From: Barthelona sp. PCE
Taxonomy: Eukaryota > Metamonada: BaSk clade
NCBI GenBank assembly: GCA_040285745.1
Contig: JAUFOR010000008.1
Coordinates: 1,612,001-1,676,000 of the forward strand
Direction: 5' to 3'
DNA: 64,000 bases
In this document: positions 52,077 to 62,185 of the stretch, one piece after another
Layout: the number at the start of each line of letters is the position of its first letter
Position numbering within the stretch: the stretch's first letter is position 1
Notes under the pieces: model-generated
What the model saw: the letters and a program-made list of their open reading frames with translations, nothing else
Database searches by the model: none
What the model was told of the DNA's origin: nothing
Program-made: the position numbers and the translations under genes

Positions 52077-54827
52077 TTATTCAGTCTTCTGAAGCTTTTT
52101 AGGGTGCTCTTTGACAACAATTCCAGCTTCAACAGCCGGGCGCGGCTGGTGCTGCATTATATCGATAGATTCAAAAGGCAGAAGGCGCACCTGAGCGTTC
52201 ATTGAATATGACTTTTCTTCGACTGAAACGCTTATTTCAGCAACATAGCTCTTGAACAGTAACACTGGGCCCTCTTTGCCGTCTTGTGAGACCACAAAAC
52301 CGCCATCAACAGGACGAGCTTGGGGAAGAGTTGCATCAGACATGTTGATAGAAAACTCTTGGAAACCCTCAACACCGTACGCGGGGAAGTGCAGGCGGAC
52401 ACCGTTGGGGAGTACGTTGACAACGACACCAACTGCCTTGATTGGCCGACCTCTGATCAGCAACAGCGAAGACACTGAATCTGACATACGTCCGCTGCGA
52501 TCTGCTATGAACTTCCTCTTGTTCAGGTTGTCGCAGATGGCAGCCATCTGGTCCTTTACCAGCATGTCTGGAGGCAGCTCATCAAAGTCAGTGCAAGCGG
52601 CCAACAAGCGGTGTACGACAAGATCAGAGTATCGACGAATGGGCGACGTGAAGTGAGTGTAGTACGAGACGGCGAGGCCGTAATGCTCAAAGTCTGCCTC
52701 AGAGAATTGACCTGTGACGAAATATTTGGCAAGAGACATGCATCTTGTGACTCTGATCTTGAGATACTTCAAGAAAAGGTCTCTCTCGCGCTCTGTCGAA
52801 CCATGTTCGTTGCTCACAGCTGATCTCAGCGATTCAGCCAATGTTTTGTTTGACTCAGCATTAATGGTCACTCCGAATAACTGTAGAGACTCGTTAAGCT
52901 CCTCGATCTTATCTTCACGGGGTGCTGGGTGGCGTCTCAGCAAAGCTGTGGAAGGGAACTCGTCGAAAATCTTTTTCGCTACAAAACGGTTAGCCAGAAG
53001 CATGAACTCTTCAACAAGAGAGTGAGTCTCGCCCTGGATGTACTCTTTCACAGATAGAGGTTCGCGGGTGACCTCATCGACCTCGAACTTGACCGCTGTT
53101 GACGCTAAAACGAGCGCGCCATCGATTAATCGTTGCTCCTTCAACAACTGAGCAATTTTCCACAGACCACGGATACTCTGCGCCATGTCGTCCTCCCGAG
53201 ACTTCGTGTTCATGATCTCGAGTGCTTTGCCGTATGTGAGAGATGCCTGCGAGTGAATGATGCTCTTTGTGAACTGTACATTTCCGTATTGAATCTTGTA
53301 CCCTGATGGTCTCTCCTCGTCCTCAACGAGGGTGAGCTGCCAAATCACAGAAAATGCAAACCGGTCCACCTTGCACCGCAATGAACATAAGTCCTCAGTG
53401 AGCATCTTTGGAAGCATGTCTATACGACGATCAACAAGGTATACAGACGTAGCACGCTTCCTAGCCTCCATGTCCATTGCACAGTTCGGACGCACAAAGT
53501 GTGATACGTCAGCAATATGAACACCTACTTCAAATGAAAGAGGGCCTGTCTGAATGCAATGGAGTGCATCATCAATATCCTTACAACCAGGAGGATCGAT
53601 GGAACATATGGGCTTGTCTCTAAAATCTGCTCTACCCTTCTTGTCAACCGCTGTCGGAACCCACGGTGATGAAGGAAGACATGCCAGGATGGACTCTGAA
53701 AATGGATAGTGTGGCACCTCGTTCTCGATAAGGATAACTCGAGTCTCGACATTACGATCTCCCATCGGTCCAATTACCTTGAAGAAGTGAGCTGTGGGAA
53801 GCTCTGCGGTGGCTGGCCAATCGACCAACTTAACGAGGATACGCTGCCCCATTAACGACTCAACGTCACTTGTACGCAGATTAAATGAAGGCATGTGTCT
53901 GTCAACTGGATGGAAAATACCGTCTTGTTCGACAGAGCCACAGTAGTCTCTCCAATTTCGGATCATTATACCGCGAATGGTGGCCTTGTCATCTTCAACA
54001 GTAAAACACACGATATCTCTATTTGTTGCTCGGTTGAACTTACCCTTCTCAACGGTGATGTTATCCTTGAACGAATGTGACCTGATACTTCCGCTAATAG
54101 GACTATACTTATCTGCGTGGAACACGCCTCGGAATGCCTTTTTGTTGGCGATAGCTGCGTTCATCTCAGAGTCACTCCAGTGCTCATCAAATAACGTTGC
54201 ACTCTCCATGACGTCCTCTACTAAACAACCCAAATCTGGTTCGTGCTGCAAAACGTACTCACGCAGGCTAACGGTGGTGACTCCGTTACGCTCTGAGTTG
54301 GCTGCGTCGCTGTCAGTGTCAGAAACAATATAAATAGCTTTGGCATCAACATGATCATTGTAAAAACGCACAACACTGTGTCCAATGCTTCCTGTGTTCA
54401 AAAGATCTGTAGCAACAAACCTGGCGGCACGATCGGGGAAGTAGTGCACCGTTGTTTGTTCCTGCTTCGTCTCACTAGAGTCAAACGTCCATCCTTTGAG
54501 AAGGTTCTGCAATTTTCTTTGATTGAGGACAGAATTCTTCAAAAAGGCGCTTAAGTTGGACTGGGGCAGTACCACGTTGTGCTTACGACGTGCTAAGAAT
54601 TCAATAACGGAAAAATGTGAAACACATACATTTGAGCTCATTACTAGAATAGGCTTTTCGAGTGACAGCTTACTCTCTTCCTGAAAGCACTCGTTGCATT
54701 CTTGTACTGAACATAAAACGTTTCTACGAATGATAGGCCTACTTTCTCTAACGATGCGTCCCTTTTTTGACTGTCTGAACTGCGATTGCGCCCGCAACCC
54801 CCTTGTTGGTCTCCCAAATATTGGCAT
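52077..54827 (-). CDS. DIS3: Dis3/Rrp44 exosome nuclease with partly lost PIN active site
   Basis: A 916-residue RNase II-family 3'-5' exoribonuclease of the RNA exosome. N-terminus: the CR3 cysteines (C39-x4-C44-x2-C47) that tether Rrp44 to the exosome are kept, followed by a PIN domain (about 58-200), two cold-shock domains (about 230-390), the RNB domain (about 405-730) and an S1 domain (about 790-880). The RNB catalytic block SIDPPGCKDIDDALH and the arginine helix HFTSPIRRYSDLVVHR are intact, so exonuclease activity is expected. In the PIN domain two of the four acidic residues known in yeast (D91, E120, D171, D198) appear replaced (S64 and A94), while D132 and D170 align with the other two. 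The endonuclease is probably inactive. Confidence 0.88.
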   Translation of the reverse strand: MPIFGRPTRGLRAQSQFRQSKKGRIVRESRPIIRRNVLCSVQECNECFQEESKLSLEKPILVMSSNVCVSHFSVIEFLARRKHNVVLPQSNLSAFLKNSVLNQRKLQNLLKGWTFDSSETKQEQTTVHYFPDRAARFVATDLLNTGSIGHSVVRFYNDHVDAKAIYIVSDTDSDAANSERNGVTTVSLREYVLQHEPDLGCLVEDVMESATLFDEHWSDSEMNAAIANKKAFRGVFHADKYSPISGSIRSHSFKDNITVEKGKFNRATNRDIVCFTVEDDKATIRGIMIRNWRDYCGSVEQDGIFHPVDRHMPSFNLRTSDVESLMGQRILVKLVDWPATAELPTAHFFKVIGPMGDRNVETRVILIENEVPHYPFSESILACLPSSPWVPTAVDKKGRADFRDKPICSIDPPGCKDIDDALHCIQTGPLSFEVGVHIADVSHFVRPNCAMDMEARKRATSVYLVDRRIDMLPKMLTEDLCSLRCKVDRFAFSVIWQLTLVEDEERPSGYKIQYGNVQFTKSIIHSQASLTYGKALEIMNTKSREDDMAQSIRGLWKIAQLLKEQRLIDGALVLASTAVKFEVDEVTREPLSVKEYIQGETHSLVEEFMLLANRFVAKKIFDEFPSTALLRRHPAPREDKIEELNESLQLFGVTINAESNKTLAESLRSAVSNEHGSTERERDLFLKYLKIRVTRCMSLAKYFVTGQFSEADFEHYGLAVSYYTHFTSPIRRYSDLVVHRLLAACTDFDELPPDMLVKDQMAAICDNLNKRKFIADRSGRMSDSVSSLLLIRGRPIKAVGVVVNVLPNGVRLHFPAYGVEGFQEFSINMSDATLPQARPVDGGFVVSQDGKEGPVLLFKSYVAEISVSVEEKSYSMNAQVRLLPFESIDIMQHQPRPAVEAGIVVKEHPKKLQKTE

Positions 54828-55011
54828 TTGTTCTTGGAGTGTTGATAAGGTGGAAAAAGGAATAATGATCAGATCAGTTTACTCGTCAATGTCGATTTAG
54901 TGGTGCTTAAAGCTATCAAATGTAAAAGAATTCTTATTCCTGTATGCACTTGTATTAAATATTTATTGTAAAAATAGTAACTAATGATTATTTAGAGTAG
55001 AATTATGCACA

Positions 55012-58000
55012 CTAGAGCAAATCCTGCATAATACTTAGAGGGATTTGTGACATAGGGAGATCACTCAGACTGATTGCCATGCCGCTTTCCAATGACGAGC
55101 TGGTTGTTGTAAAAGAACCAACAGCATCTGTTTCCTGTAATAGACAGTCGTTTTCACTGTGCTCTGTGCTCTGGAAACTGTAACTATTGGTAGAATATGT
55201 TCTCTTACGGCGTAATACACGCATCAATACAGTTGTTTCACATGTTATTGTAAGAGTAAGCCATAAAACAATGTTTCTTTTTGGTAAGGCCAGAGAAACA
55301 GCAACCGGGAGAAAAGAAACAGCAAAAACATGATACTTACTATCACTGGTACTTATGATAACAGAAAGAGAGATGCCCACTGCAGTCCAAACCACCATAG
55401 CACTCATCAAAAGGCTGGGGTTATAATGGCGAACATACAGCAAAACGGTCAACTGTTGGAGGATCATGTAGTATCTACGTATGATGGCGAGGAATGTTCT
55501 ACTCACGGCAAAATCGAACAGCATGTACACAGCAGCACATACGCTATTGATTATGAAGTTGAATCCAGAAGTACAGTAAACGTGAAGTAACACTACTGCA
55601 AACAACGTATCGGTGAACAACAACCCTGCGTGCACAACCCTCTTCCGGGCAACAATGTGCAATATCACCTTAACAGCAACCAATACTATTGGGAATGCAA
55701 TTGTAAGAGGAGCGTAAAAACATTCTATAGTGAATAATGGGAATACCCACGTTGACAACAGGTTCCAATTGTGAAAAAGGCAATGGGTTGTGGTCCATAT
55801 GGAGAAATAAATTCCAATGTGTACGAAATCACTCGCACCATGTAGGGCACTTCTTACACTGCTAAAGATGATTAATTCGCACGAAATATACAATATCACA
55901 CGCAGCATGATGCCAAATATAGACACACCACTGCATTTTCTGCAAGTTCCGAACATTGCAATTTGTTTGGCGTTTGAGTGAATGCATTTATGACACGATG
56001 ATCCGTAGTGTCCATCTATGCAACCGTTAAGCTCAGGTATAGCACTCTCGAACCCGACCTTGGCACCAAAGTAGCCAGCGCGTACTGAGGCTCCTATACA
56101 GCGTCTCGATACGTCACAGCGTCCGATACTTATTGTTTGTGGAGGTTTTTCAACAACGTTGAAACCTGATTCAACACTATAGTGCGCGCCGCTGTACCGA
56201 AGTCTGAGTGAATCGTCCTCAACAACCTCTCCATCACGCTCGACATTTACCCTATAGCAAAACTCATCTGAAAAGTTAAAACTCAGCTGAACCATCCCGA
56301 CTGGGCAATCGAGGCACACACCCAGGGTCTCGTAAGTCGCAGGGCTGGTCACTTCTGTGTAGTACGTACCTGGATCACAATAGGGAATGTGTAATTCAAC
56401 AGAAAAAATTTTAGAATTCGGGGATGCGAATTCAAAAATAAAACTCTGACCTGCAAAAATCATTACTGACTTTGGTAAGTACACCCACGCATAATCTCTC
56501 TCCTGTTTAACACTCGCATATCCAGCACCATTCACAGTTACTAAAGGTTCATACTTTAACTTACCGTTCAGCTTGAACGGTAGTCTGTTTATGTTGCTGT
56601 AGAACTGCGGTGTCGCGAATTCCAACGCTTCAACGCTGGATAATCGTTTGTAATGCTTGTGTTTGCATGGAATCGTTGTACTGTCCAGAAATGCGCAACG
56701 TGCATCTCCTGGTGTGTCTGATGTGATACTACCGGTGACAGACCCACCAGTGAATGTCAATATACATCTGGCACAAAGCATCTGCTCAACGGAAAAATCA
56801 GCATCAATGTTAGCTGCGGAAACGAGATTTCCTCCCCAAACGGTATTTGCGCCAAATATACCGTGCATTGTTGCATTTTCTGCCCATATATTGTGAGAAT
56901 TAATCATTGGAAACGAAAAACCATTTGACAAAACTGACATATTAAATACATGGGCAAAAAACGCTGGTTTCTGTATTCCTACACCTTGTTTTGTGGCATA
57001 TGTCACAGTGAAACCATCAGTAACAAGAGTTAACTTCCTGGCACAAACAATGGGTACGCTAAAGTAGTTTGCAAAATGAAAAAATGAATTCCTAATTATC
57101 ATACTCACACAATCACCCACAAGCATGGACTTGTTAGTGCTGATGTTCACCCGAAACGTAGTATCATAAGCCTCAAAAGTTATTCTATCTTCAACTGCAA
57201 AATCTGTCTCAAATATTTGTCTCAAAGTCATACGTTCGAAAGAAGAAGATTTGAAGATAATCATAGGTGAGTTCAGTTTAAAAAGACTACGTACCGTGAC
57301 ATCTCGCATGTGAAGCATAATGACAGACTCTTTTGGGGCTTGCATTAAGAATAGAAAGTTACTATCCCGAACTGTGATTGTATTAATTGTCACATTATAT
57401 GCAACAAGCAGCTCTACATATTTAATAAATGTGATATTTTGCATAGTTACATTAACAAAATTCGTAAAAGCACCACTATCAAATACCATTGAATTGAACT
57501 GACAATTAACAAAGGAAATAAACCCACCGTCACTGACGATCCCCGATCCCATATCACTGTTTATGAACTGCACATTAATAAATAAGAGTTCACGTGGATC
57601 AGAAGTTTCTTCATTGTATACAAATATTGGTTCAGTGCTGACACAGTCTCTAAATATTGAATTCTTAACAGTTATTATTGGATTGATAGCACGTACTTCA
57701 AAAGATGGTGTGTACAACCAAAATCTACTGCTGTTGATCATCATTTTTTCAGTTGCTTCCAAAACGATCACGGGTACTAATGTTGCAAAAGCAATATCGC
57801 TTATATCAAGTGAACTAATATCAACAACTTTCGCATCTAAAACACTCTTTTTGTTGATATCTGATCCATGGAGTGTAATCCAGTTGAGCTTCAATTGCTG
57901 GAAACTCATACGAAACCCTCTGTCCAGCTGAATATGATCTCCCAGAAATGTCTCTCCACGAAGATCTGTTTTCCTAAACACACAATATGAACAAAACCAA

Positions 58001-59028
58001 TGTGAGGCAGTTCCAGCAATATTATGCATATAGGTGTTTTTAATATCAAACACACCAGATTCTGTTACTGAAAAATCTGACTGTGACACGATATCTGACA
58101 ATGATATCTCATCAGAACTAACTAAAACAGCACTGATATTACTGATAAAACAATTATCCATTGAAAACATTGTGTATCGGAACGATAGAACCTGCTCAAC
58201 GCCAATGAATGTTAAGTTTGAGTTAACCATGTTAATCGTTTCACCATAAAAGTTGCCTCCTGTTAATGTCACATTTGAATCATACACAAGGATATCACTT
58301 ACACTTACTATGCTGTTTATAGCTGTCAATGATATGACGGATTGATTTATGGTCAGCGACTGGTCTTCATCTGTAAAACTAACGTGTTCATGTGCAAATT
58401 TTTGAAATATTAAATTGGTTGCTGTGGCATCAATGAGCATGTGTTTGCTTCTAAGAATGATACCATGTGTTGTGAAGTTTAACGAGGCAAAATCAGCCTC
58501 TATAACGGTATTAGACAGAGTTATAGGTGACATAAAAAAAGTCAATGTGCTACTAGTTGCATTAACAAACTCACCAGTTAAATCGATTTCACCAGAACAT
58601 ATTGCGTCATATGCAGTTACCCTGTCAGTGACAGCAATATCCACGAAGTCATAGTATCCTGTTTCAAGAAAAAGTATATTGGCAAATATACTTTTCTTAT
58701 CTTGTTTATACTTTCCATTAATGAGTTTGAGTTTGTCTGCATCCACAGAACCGGATATTGTGATGTCAGAATCCATTCCATCAATAATAAGTGTTGCAGA
58801 CGGCATTATGATGTCCTCCGAAAAAAAATACTGTCCTGTTCGCAAAATTGTAAAAGAACAGTAAACAGAGTAAGAATCCGCACACCTCGCTATTGGAATG
58901 TTGAGAGATTTGCAAGGATGTGTCTTTGTTCCACAGTTAGAAATAGAATCATCGCCCTCTTTACCATCTATGTAAAAGAAAAACCCGTGGGTGCATGTGA
59001 GTAGTAATATAATGAGTACAACCCGCAT
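55012..59028 (-). CDS. Beta-helix (Pmp-like) multi-pass surface protein, 1338 aa
   Basis: Signal peptide at residues 1-15 (VVLIILLLTCTHGF), then FYIDGKEGDDSISNCGT, the opening typical of right-handed beta-helix surface proteins in protists (xxxDG..G.D...CGT...PC.SL). About residues 40-830 are repetitive beta-helix rungs with many Asn and short hydrophobic strands. A cysteine-rich segment near residue 985 (CIDGHYGSSCHKC, CRKCSG) is EGF/laminin-like. About residues 1010-1270 contain around eight to nine membrane helices, and a Ser/Thr-rich cytosolic tail ends MSQIPLSIMQDLL. This layout (beta-helix, Cys-rich stalk, multi-pass module) is known from large surface-protein families of Trichomonas and other protists. 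Probably a surface adhesin or sensor; no ligand can be named. Confidence 0.83.
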   Translation of the reverse strand: MRVVLIILLLTCTHGFFFYIDGKEGDDSISNCGTKTHPCKSLNIPIARCADSYSVYCSFTILRTGQYFFSEDIIMPSATLIIDGMDSDITISGSVDADKLKLINGKYKQDKKSIFANILFLETGYYDFVDIAVTDRVTAYDAICSGEIDLTGEFVNATSSTLTFFMSPITLSNTVIEADFASLNFTTHGIILRSKHMLIDATATNLIFQKFAHEHVSFTDEDQSLTINQSVISLTAINSIVSVSDILVYDSNVTLTGGNFYGETINMVNSNLTFIGVEQVLSFRYTMFSMDNCFISNISAVLVSSDEISLSDIVSQSDFSVTESGVFDIKNTYMHNIAGTASHWFCSYCVFRKTDLRGETFLGDHIQLDRGFRMSFQQLKLNWITLHGSDINKKSVLDAKVVDISSLDISDIAFATLVPVIVLEATEKMMINSSRFWLYTPSFEVRAINPIITVKNSIFRDCVSTEPIFVYNEETSDPRELLFINVQFINSDMGSGIVSDGGFISFVNCQFNSMVFDSGAFTNFVNVTMQNITFIKYVELLVAYNVTINTITVRDSNFLFLMQAPKESVIMLHMRDVTVRSLFKLNSPMIIFKSSSFERMTLRQIFETDFAVEDRITFEAYDTTFRVNISTNKSMLVGDCVSMIIRNSFFHFANYFSVPIVCARKLTLVTDGFTVTYATKQGVGIQKPAFFAHVFNMSVLSNGFSFPMINSHNIWAENATMHGIFGANTVWGGNLVSAANIDADFSVEQMLCARCILTFTGGSVTGSITSDTPGDARCAFLDSTTIPCKHKHYKRLSSVEALEFATPQFYSNINRLPFKLNGKLKYEPLVTVNGAGYASVKQERDYAWVYLPKSVMIFAGQSFIFEFASPNSKIFSVELHIPYCDPGTYYTEVTSPATYETLGVCLDCPVGMVQLSFNFSDEFCYRVNVERDGEVVEDDSLRLRYSGAHYSVESGFNVVEKPPQTISIGRCDVSRRCIGASVRAGYFGAKVGFESAIPELNGCIDGHYGSSCHKCIHSNAKQIAMFGTCRKCSGVSIFGIMLRVILYISCELIIFSSVRSALHGASDFVHIGIYFSIWTTTHCLFHNWNLLSTWVFPLFTIECFYAPLTIAFPIVLVAVKVILHIVARKRVVHAGLLFTDTLFAVVLLHVYCTSGFNFIINSVCAAVYMLFDFAVSRTFLAIIRRYYMILQQLTVLLYVRHYNPSLLMSAMVVWTAVGISLSVIISTSDSKYHVFAVSFLPVAVSLALPKRNIVLWLTLTITCETTVLMRVLRRKRTYSTNSYSFQSTEHSENDCLLQETDAVGSFTTTSSSLESGMAISLSDLPMSQIPLSIMQDLL

Positions 59029-59159
59029 TGCTCATCTGTAGAAAGGGGTAAAAGCTTTTTTCATGAGATTTGATGAAATAATCTTACATGTTCACAATAC
59101 AGATACATTGGTGCATCCTATGAGTGTTTACTAAGTACATAACATGTTGAAGAAGGGAA

Positions 59160-59900
59160 CTAAAATGAAAATTCTGAATCAAATGCAGGGAATACATATT
59201 CGATGATATTGTGATGTTTATCAACCCAAAGGAACCCATCGTTTGCAAGATTCATGATTGCACGGTTGATCCTCTCAACATCATTCCATTTCAGCTCTGA
59301 TCTCAAATCATCTTGACTTACACGACCATTTCTGGCTTCTGCAATGCCCAATATGACATTTGTGTCCGTTGAAAGCTCTAATGGAACACTTACAATATGT
59401 TCTTTCCCATTTAACTCAACAATTTTAAACTCACCATTGAGATCACTTACACTTTTAATAGCACGTTTTATATCATCTTTAGAGATGGCTTGTGCTGTTT
59501 TTGACCGCCTTTCATTTAACATATTAATTAAAAGATCTAAATCAACGATTCCGCCATTTTGTTGTCTGGTGTCAAGACAAACTGTGATAATCTGAACAGC
59601 AAGCTCGTAATAGAAGTTACCCATACCGAGCATTGATGCAAACATTCCCTGAGAATGAGCAATAATATCAACTCCCAGTGAACCACAAATCTTATTGAAT
59701 TGGTACCTGAATTGTGGGTTCTCGACAATGTCCTCCTTGTGCTCGACAGCAAAATCTTGTAGTTTATCTTTAAATACCCTCAAATGATCGCTAATATGAG
59801 CAGAATACTCATCATTAAGTTCTTGCCCTGTAGATTTCAGCTTATTACGGCGCTGTTGCTCCCGCCGAAGACCTGCAATACCAGCACGTCGCCTACTCAT
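59160..59900 (-). CDS. SNF8: ESCRT-II subunit Vps22/SNF8
   Basis: A 246-residue protein matching Vps22/SNF8. It begins with the conserved basic MSRRRAGIAGL segment, then a helical domain with FKDKLQDFAVEHKEDI and FRYQFNKICGSLGVD, the conserved MLGMGNFYYELAVQIITVC motif, and two winged helices (about residues 150-245) ending GFLWVDKHHNIIEYVFPAF. ESCRT-II bridges ESCRT-I to ESCRT-III when ubiquitinated cargo is sorted into multivesicular bodies. Length is close to the human protein (258). Just upstream of its ATG is TTCATCCCTTCACAA, shared in part with the MPR gene at 13275. Confidence 0.93.
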   Translation of the reverse strand: MSRRRAGIAGLRREQQRRNKLKSTGQELNDEYSAHISDHLRVFKDKLQDFAVEHKEDIVENPQFRYQFNKICGSLGVDIIAHSQGMFASMLGMGNFYYELAVQIITVCLDTRQQNGGIVDLDLLINMLNERRSKTAQAISKDDIKRAIKSVSDLNGEFKIVELNGKEHIVSVPLELSTDTNVILGIAEARNGRVSQDDLRSELKWNDVERINRAIMNLANDGFLWVDKHHNIIEYVFPAFDSEFSF

Positions 59901-59971
59901 TTGTGAAGGGATGAAAATTTGCTTTCACTTTTATTTATTGTTATACCTTCCCAAATTGGTCCATTTGTTTA

Positions 59972-60352
59972 ATGTCGGGCGCAGAATTCGAAGATGTCAT
60001 TGAAGAGATATTAACTGTCGATAAAGATTCATCTTCTTCACAAAAGCTACAGCACATTTCTCTACGTTTAGAGGAGTTGGGTGGAGCTTTGAATACCGTT
60101 GCATCCCTCGTGTCACAACATCAAGAATATGCAAATGATATTATGGGGATGCGTGAAAATTTTGAGAATAGTTTCAGGTATATAGATGAACTTGAGCAGT
60201 ATTTGGAATTTGTTGAGGGGCGTGTTGAGGATCTAAACCGAGTTAAACCATCTTTGTTTAGTTTCTTTGGTCGCAAGAAACAATTAAGTATTGATTACAG
60301 TGTATATCACGATAATTTAGTAGTTGAAAATTTACCCAAACTTCAGACATGA
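59972..60352 (+). CDS. Unrecognised small helical protein, 126 aa (BLOC/BORC-like layout)
   Basis: Not firmly recognised. Residues about 20-95 form two heptad-patterned helices (LEELGGALNTVASLV and FENSFRYIDELEQYLEFVEG), followed by a short basic/aromatic tail (LFSFFGRKK). Size and helix pattern resemble small subunits of BLOC-1/BORC-type coiled-coil complexes, for example the cappuccino-like FxxIDxLExxV pattern, but this is weak. The gene sits between Vps22 and V-ATPase subunit E; its stop is 7 bp from the V-ATPase gene's stop. Confidence 0.6.
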   Translation: MSGAEFEDVIEEILTVDKDSSSSQKLQHISLRLEELGGALNTVASLVSQHQEYANDIMGMRENFENSFRYIDELEQYLEFVEGRVEDLNRVKPSLFSFFGRKKQLSIDYSVYHDNLVVENLPKLQT

Positions 60353-60359
60353 TTACTAT

Positions 60360-61061
60360 TTATTCTTGAGAAAACAAAATATTTTTTAGGTGAGGTAACA
60401 AATGTTTTTTGCGTGTTTCTAAACGTTTTTCTAAAGTATTATCGCAAAAGATTCTGCCTGTCATATCTGTTATGCCTACTCCACCAAGACTATGTTCTGC
60501 AGGAAGTTTTTCATTGGATAATTGATACTGAACTTCTTTTTGTGTGAGCTCTAAATATTTTTCTGCGGCTTTTTCAAAGAGTCCAGTTACAATGTCTTCG
60601 TCCTGAGGACGGCAGATTACCTTAACAATAGGTTCTTTGAGTGCTATTGTTGCTTCAACTATGGAATCCAGCAAAAATTTTGAGTAAATTTCAGCATCAT
60701 CAGTTACAAGTTCACCAATGCGTTCCTCGGCACCTCCAAAGACATCTTTAATCATATCTTCTTGAGAAGCCAAGAACTCAAGTTTTGCATCACTGGTTAG
60801 ACCAGACTGTTCACTAAATGTTAAGGTTCGACAAAAGCATTATTTTGCATGGTCATACATTCTCATATCAACTTCAATCTGTTTCTTTTCCTTGGAATAC
60901 TTTTGCTCCAATCTTGCGGTATTCTCTTGGATAATGTTGAGCTTGGCTACCTGACAGGCTTGTTTGGTCTCGTTCTGAAGCTCCAGAATCTTCTCACGAG
61001 CTTCTGACTTAATGAATTGAATCATTCGTGTGATCTGCTTCTCTGATTGATTGTCTTGCAT
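60360..61061 (-). CDS. VMA4: V-ATPase subunit E (Vma4), two exons
   Basis: Exon 1 is 61061-60859 and exon 2 is 60813-60360; splicing gives 218 residues (family about 226). This peripheral-stalk subunit holds the proton pump's V1 head as a stator. The N-terminal half is a long charged helix (ITRMIQFIKSEAREK, then KEKKQIEVDMR). Across the junction IEQSGLTSDAKLEFLASQED aligns residue for residue with the human segment. The C-terminal globular domain has VKVICRPQDEDIV, the GG motif in LGGVGITDMTGRI, and the final NTLEKRLETRKKHLLPHLKN. Unspliced, the frame stops after 73 codons, and the second part lacks an ATG start. It converges on the small helical gene with 7 bp between stops. Confidence 0.92.
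60814..60858 (-). other. Spliceosomal intron, 45 nt
   Basis: On the minus strand it starts GTATGACC and ends CCTTAACATTTAG. Removal joins AT|T (Ile) and restores a full V-ATPase E alignment. The TTAACATTTAG end has the same fused branch-point/acceptor spacing as the 87-nt intron at 37862. Confidence 0.88.
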
Positions 61062-61540
61062 CGTATGTGTTGGTTTCTGTGTGTATTACGTACGGAAAAA
61101 TGGGGAACAAACGAAAAGTCGCAACTACACAAGTGAAATGGAATTTTGTTGTTAATGCAAGCTCAAGTTTTTGTTACATCGCCCTAAAGTGATTAAAACT
61201 AAGTTATAAACCCCAAATACTGATAATTTACTTGAACAACGCATCTTCCAAATGTATGCCACCGTTCGGATAAACTACAAATTTATGTACTTTTTCCCAA
61301 TTCAAATGTGTTATATGCATCAGTTTTCACTTAAAGTGAGAACGCAGCACCATAAAAAACACATGATGCAATCTTTCGAAAAGCATCACTATTAAACCCA
61401 GACTTAGCTAAACGCTGTAAAAGATGAGATTTCACGACATATGCATTGAGCTTAAAATTTAAAACACCTTTCTACAGTTGTTAAACCTTTTTCGTTGATT
61501 TACAATCTTTCTATTGGTTTCAAAGCATCGCACATACTAA
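61062..61540. other. Divergent intergenic region
   Basis: 479 bp between the divergent V-ATPase E and Sec22 genes. AT-rich, with no supported gene, RNA or repeat. Confidence 0.4.
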
Positions 61541-62185
61541 ATGCTTCTCACAACATTCATTTCACGTGTCTCAGATGGTCTAATTCTAAGCTCTTCAAGT
61601 AACACCTCATCAGAAGTTGACTCAAAGCTTCTTAACCAAGCAAAATACCTACTAAAGGCAATCGGCACCGAAGCAGACCGAGAGAGAAGCGTAGTTACAG
61701 CAGATAGCCATCAATTCTGTGTATTTTTGCAACGCGACGTGGCATTTCTTTGTCTCACACAAGTTACAAGCGAACAGAACGTCGTCTTTGCATACCTTAA
61801 GGAGGTGTCTGATTGCTTCCTTGAAGAGTATTCACAAAATAAGATAGATAACGCTTCTAGGGCATATGAGCATATTTTTTTCGAAAGCACAATCACCAGA
61901 TTACAGAAAAAGTACTCTGATATGAAGGGTAATGAGAATATGAACGAGATTATGAGTACTTTTGATGATATCGGAAATATTTTAACAACAACACTTAGCT
62001 CATTGTATGAACGTGGTTCTATACTCACTGATCTTGCAACAGATACGAACGACCTTGTTAACAGAGCTGATGCAGTTAAAAACAAAAGTATCGCACTCAG
62101 ACGTAAAATGCTTATCAAAAAATACACACCTCTTGCAGTTATTGCTGCTATAGTACTTCTTATAATCTGGATGAAGTTTAGGTAA
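61541..62185 (+). CDS. SEC22: Sec22-type longin R-SNARE
   Basis: A 214-residue SNARE. Longin domain at residues 1-120, beginning LLTTFISRVSDGLILS (Sec22 pattern xLTxIxRVxDGLxL) and containing CVFLQRDVAFLCL and VVFAYLKEVSDCFLEEY. The SNARE helix at about 125-185 (NEIMSTFDDIGNILTTTLSSL) carries the zero-layer arginine in LYERGSIL, classing it as an R-SNARE. A C-terminal membrane anchor follows (LAVIAAIVLLIIWM). Sec22 works in ER-Golgi transport in both directions. The full family length is present and no frame break is seen. Confidence 0.92.
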   Translation: MLLTTFISRVSDGLILSSSSNTSSEVDSKLLNQAKYLLKAIGTEADRERSVVTADSHQFCVFLQRDVAFLCLTQVTSEQNVVFAYLKEVSDCFLEEYSQNKIDNASRAYEHIFFESTITRLQKKYSDMKGNENMNEIMSTFDDIGNILTTTLSSLYERGSILTDLATDTNDLVNRADAVKNKSIALRRKMLIKKYTPLAVIAAIVLLIIWMKFR

